Assembly (NCBI RefSeq): GCF_900103875.1
Contig: NZ_LT629705.1
Span: 6,438,879-6,502,878, forward strand
Reading direction: 5' to 3'
Length of the DNA stretch: 64,000 nt
DNA from: Pseudomonas arsenicoxydans
GTDB lineage: Bacteria; Pseudomonadota; Gammaproteobacteria; Pseudomonadales; Pseudomonadaceae
Shown here in pieces: positions 61,812 to 64,000 of this stretch; the first letter of the stretch is position 1; every line of letters starts with the position of its first letter. Under the pieces are notes generated by a model. The model made no database searches, was not told where the DNA came from, and saw nothing but the letters and a program-made list of their open reading frames with translations. The position numbers and the translations under genes are program-made.

Positions 61812-62435
61812 ATGTCTACTTCCCCCGTCACCTTGATGGTTGCACGCCGCGTCGCCGATGGACGTTATCAGGACCTGATGGTCTGGTTGCGCGAAGGCGA
61901 ACAACTGGCGACTGACTTTCCCGGTTACCTCGGCTCTGGCGTGCTCGCTCCGCCACCCGACGATAACGAATTCCAGATCATTTTCCGCTTTGCCAACGAG
62001 CACACCCTGCACGCCTGGGGCATTCTGCTTCGCGCACGGCATGGCTGGCACGTGGCAGCGATTTGTTTGCGCACCCTAAAGAGCATCGCGTCAGCGGCAT
62101 CGAAGGCTGGTTCGGCGCAGTCGGCCAACGCCCCGCCTCGCTGGAAACAGGCGGTGGCGATCTGGCTGGCGTTTTTCCCGGTGTCATTGCTGTTCAACTT
62201 TGTGCTGGGGCCATTGCTTGGCGAACTGAGCCTGCTGCCTCGGGTGCTCATCAGCACCTTGTGCCTTACGCCACTGATGGTCTACTTCTTTATTCCACTG
62301 TCGACCCGACTGCTGGCCAACTGGCTGAACAGCACACCGGCACGTCCACTGCCGGCCAAGTTGCCGCCACTCAAAACCCCTGACCGCCCGCTCCTGCAAA
62401 GGCACGTAGGTGTACGACTCCCGTCGCTGGTATAG
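61812..62435 (+). CDS. Antibiotic-biosynthesis-monooxygenase-like membrane protein, two compensating indels
   Basis: An ABM-like ferredoxin-fold domain (MSTSPVTLMVARRVADGRYQDLMVWLREGEQLATDFPGYLGSG, residues 1-75) is fused to two C-terminal membrane segments (WKQAVAIWLAFFPVSLLFNFVLG and VLISTLCLTPLMVYFFIPLS). Between them the frame is wrong: a base is missing near 62019 (TGGGGC where TGGGAGC-like sequence is expected) and one C is extra at 62131-62134. The other frame restores HSASRTAWLARG and LFAHPKEHRVSGIEGWFGA, the family's normal linker. The reading frame stays open by chance. The enzyme role is unknown. Confidence 0.75.
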   Translation: MSTSPVTLMVARRVADGRYQDLMVWLREGEQLATDFPGYLGSGVLAPPPDDNEFQIIFRFANEHTLHAWGILLRARHGWHVAAICLRTLKSIASAASKAGSAQSANAPPRWKQAVAIWLAFFPVSLLFNFVLGPLLGELSLLPRVLISTLCLTPLMVYFFIPLSTRLLANWLNSTPARPLPAKLPPLKTPDRPLLQRHVGVRLPSLV

Positions 62436-62464
62436 TTTTGCTCTCACCGCGACGCGAGCCGTTC

Positions 62465-63173
62465 ATGACCTCTTCCGCAGCTCCGATCCTCATCACCGGT
62501 GCCGGCCAGCGTATCGGCCTGCACTGCGCACAGCGGTTGCTCGAAGATGGCCATCCGGTGATCTTCAGCTACCGAGCGAACGCCCCGGCGTGCAGGCATT
62601 ACGCGACCTGGGCGCGATCGCGGTGTTTGCCGACTTCTCCAGCACCGCGGGAATCCTCGCGTTCATCAGCGAACTGAAAACCCACACCGACGTCCTTCGC
62701 GCGATCGTTCATAACGCTTCCGAATGGCTGGCTGAAACCCCTGACACCGATGCCGAAGCATTTACCCGCATGTTCAGCGTGCACATGCTGGCGCCTTACC
62801 TGATCAATCTGCACTGTGCTGACTTGCTTCAAGCTCAAGCCCGGCCGACATCGTGCACATCAGCGATGACGTGACCCGCAAGGGCAGCAGCAAACATATC
62901 GGCTACTGCGCCAGCAAAGCCGGGCTCGATAGCCTGACCTTGTCCTTCGCCGCGAATACGCGCCGGACAATCAAGGTCAACGGCATTGCGCCGGCCCTGC
63001 TAATGTTCAATCCCGACGATGACGCGGCCGTACCGCGCCAAGGCGCTGGCCAAATCCGCGCTGGGCATCAGCCCGGCGGCGACGTGATCTACCAGAGCCT
63101 GCGATATTTGCTCGACAACCCTTATGTCACCGGCACGACCCTGACCGTCAACGGCGGGCGGCACATCAAATAA
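62465..63173 (+). pseudogene. folM: Dihydromonapterin reductase FolM, frame broken by six indels
   Basis: SDR-type reductase that makes tetrahydromonapterin. MTSSAAPILITGAGQRIGLHCAQRLLEDGHPVIFSYRA opens the product and NPYVTGTTLTVNGGRHIK closes it, but the frame must change near 62578 (base lost), 62834 (lost), 62954 (lost), 62969 (gained), 63030 (gained) and 63075 (lost). With those repaired the product is a continuous SDR of about 236 aa, including HNASEW and YCASKAGLDSLTLSFA. Every gap between breaks keeps sensible coding sequence, which argues for sequence error. The gene leads the folM-folE-folX set. Confidence 0.85.
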
Positions 63174-63194
63174 GCGGCCCCGCGAGGATGTTCC

Positions 63195-63767
63195 ATGACG
63201 TTATCCCTGCACCAGAATGCCCTGTCCCAGAGCTATCGCGAGATCCTCATCGGCCTCGGTGAAACCCCGACCGCGAAGGACTGCAAGACACCCCGACTCG
63301 CGCGGCCAAGGCCATGCAGTACCTCTGCCATGGCTATGAGCAAAGTGTCGAAGAGATCGTCAACGGCGCGTTGTTCGCGTCCGACAACGATGAAATGATC
63401 ATCGTCGACAACATCGAGCTGTACTCACTCTGCGAACATCATATGTTGCCCTTCATCGGCAAGGCGCATGTGCTTATATTCCGACCGGCAAGGTGCTGGG
63501 CCTGTCGAAGATTGCGCGGTTGGTGGACATGTTCGCCCGTCGCTGCAAATCCAGGAAAACCTCACCCGGCAAATCGCCGATGCAGTGCAGCAAGTGACCG
63601 GCGCGGCAGGTGTCGCGGTGGTCATCGAAGCCAAGCACATGTGCATGATGATGCGCGGCGTCGAGAAGCAGAATTCGACCATGAACACCTCGGTGATGCT
63701 CGGCGCCTTCCGCGAGTCGAGCAACACCCGCCAGGAGTTCCTGCAATTGATTGGACGGAGCAAGTAG
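63195..63767 (+). pseudogene. folE: GTP cyclohydrolase I FolE, frame broken by three indels
   Basis: First enzyme of pterin synthesis, converting GTP to dihydroneopterin triphosphate. [23 protein letters not shown] begins it, [19 protein letters not shown] carries the zinc-binding Cys and His residues, and [34 protein letters not shown] ends it. One base is missing near each of 63264, 63472 and 63544. Three losses return the frame, so the stop at 63767 is the normal one. Repaired length is about 191 aa. Confidence 0.88.
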
Positions 63768-63769
63768 CA

Positions 63770-64000
63770 ATGCCACAACTTCAACCAGGAACGGCACGCA
63801 TCCGGGTCAAGGACCTGTGCCTGCGGACCTTCATCGGCATCAACGAAGACGAAATCCTCAACAAGCAGGATGTGCTGATCAACCTGACCATTCTGTACGC
63901 CGCTCAGGAAGCGGTGCGTGACAACGACATCGATCACGCGCTCAATTACCGGACCATCACCAAGGCGATCATCGCCCATGTGGAGGGCAATCGCTTCGCG
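63770..64000 (+). CDS. folX: Dihydroneopterin triphosphate 2'-epimerase FolX, 3' end cut off
   Basis: The first 77 residues, in one clean frame, begin [28 protein letters not shown] and continue [44 protein letters not shown], which match FolX/FolB. FolX epimerises dihydroneopterin triphosphate toward monapterin, so with FolE and FolM it completes a tetrahydromonapterin route. The ATG is 2 bases after the folE stop. The window ends inside the gene. Confidence 0.92.
   Translation, partial: MPQLQPGTARIRVKDLCLRTFIGINEDEILNKQDVLINLTILYAAQEAVRDNDIDHALNYRTITKAIIAHVEGNRFA

Overview
The window reads as chromosomal DNA of a Pseudomonas of the P. fluorescens group. The evidence is the alginate gene order algX-algL-algI-algJ-algF-algA, a homogentisate cluster with its IclR regulator, many Pseudomonas-type REP elements of the form GCGGGCAAGCCCGCTCCCACA or close variants, a DUF6124 gene, and high-GC codon use throughout. 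No rRNA, tRNA, CRISPR, phage or insertion sequence was seen.

Layout. 1-7.5 kb: the distal half of the alginate operon (export/O-acetylation protein AlgX, lyase, O-acetylation machinery AlgI/J/F, GDP-mannose supply AlgA), closed by a strong terminator. 7.6-10.3 kb: a convergent RHS/TccC-like toxin with a ParB/sulfiredoxin-like tip. 10.4-12.3 kb: small accessory genes. 12.4-18.6 kb: an AaeAB-type efflux operon (outer-membrane factor, FUSC pump, DUF1656, HlyD) with a divergent LysR regulator. 18.6-20.9 kb: a DUF6124 gene with a hairpin-rich leader, then a 207-bp tandem repeat array and another dispersed repeat. 20.9-24.5 kb: a 2-hydroxyacid reductase, a DUF2165 membrane protein, a DMT exporter and an AraC regulator. 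24.6-28.9 kb: a FecI-FecR-TonB receptor iron-signalling unit. 29-35.4 kb: a hibernation factor, serine catabolism (LysR, SdaA, SdaC), DUF3509, PsiE and a LexA-controlled yebG. 35.4-39.8 kb: a leucine-dehydrogenase-like gene followed by E1alpha, E1beta and E2 of a 2-oxoacid dehydrogenase. 40-45 kb: SirB1-like protein and maiA-fahA-hmgA with hmgR. 45-47.4 kb: a frameshifted DUF6543 (dermonecrotic-toxin-like) gene. 47.6-56.8 kb: a MalT-type LuxR regulator, the DUF1329/DUF1302 pair, a candidate structured small RNA, an SDR, an alpha/beta hydrolase and a class II aldolase. 56.9-59.4 kb: lrgB-cidA with LysR, and a flavodoxin. 59.5-64 kb: a short LOV photoreceptor, a degenerate PilZ-like protein, a LitR/CarH-like MerR regulator lacking the cobalamin motif, then a monooxygenase-domain membrane protein and folM, folE, folX of the tetrahydromonapterin pathway.

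How parts work together. The alg genes make, acetylate and trim periplasmic alginate. The LeuDH-like gene and the E1/E2 genes look like one route that deaminates branched-chain amino acids and oxidises the resulting 2-oxo acids, although the dehydrogenase lacks its usual catalytic lysine. The LOV-LitR unit probably couples blue light to the neighbouring pterin genes.

Data quality. The coding frame is clean up to about 62.0 kb apart from one break near 45.78 kb. Between about 62,019 and 63,544 I count eleven single-base indels in three genes, which looks more like a poorly polished stretch of sequence than true gene decay. From memory, the order of genes from yebG to folX follows P. aeruginosa PAO1 PA3413-PA3439, with the hmg/DUF6543 block and the LOV-PilZ-LitR block as extra inserts; this needs a direct comparison.
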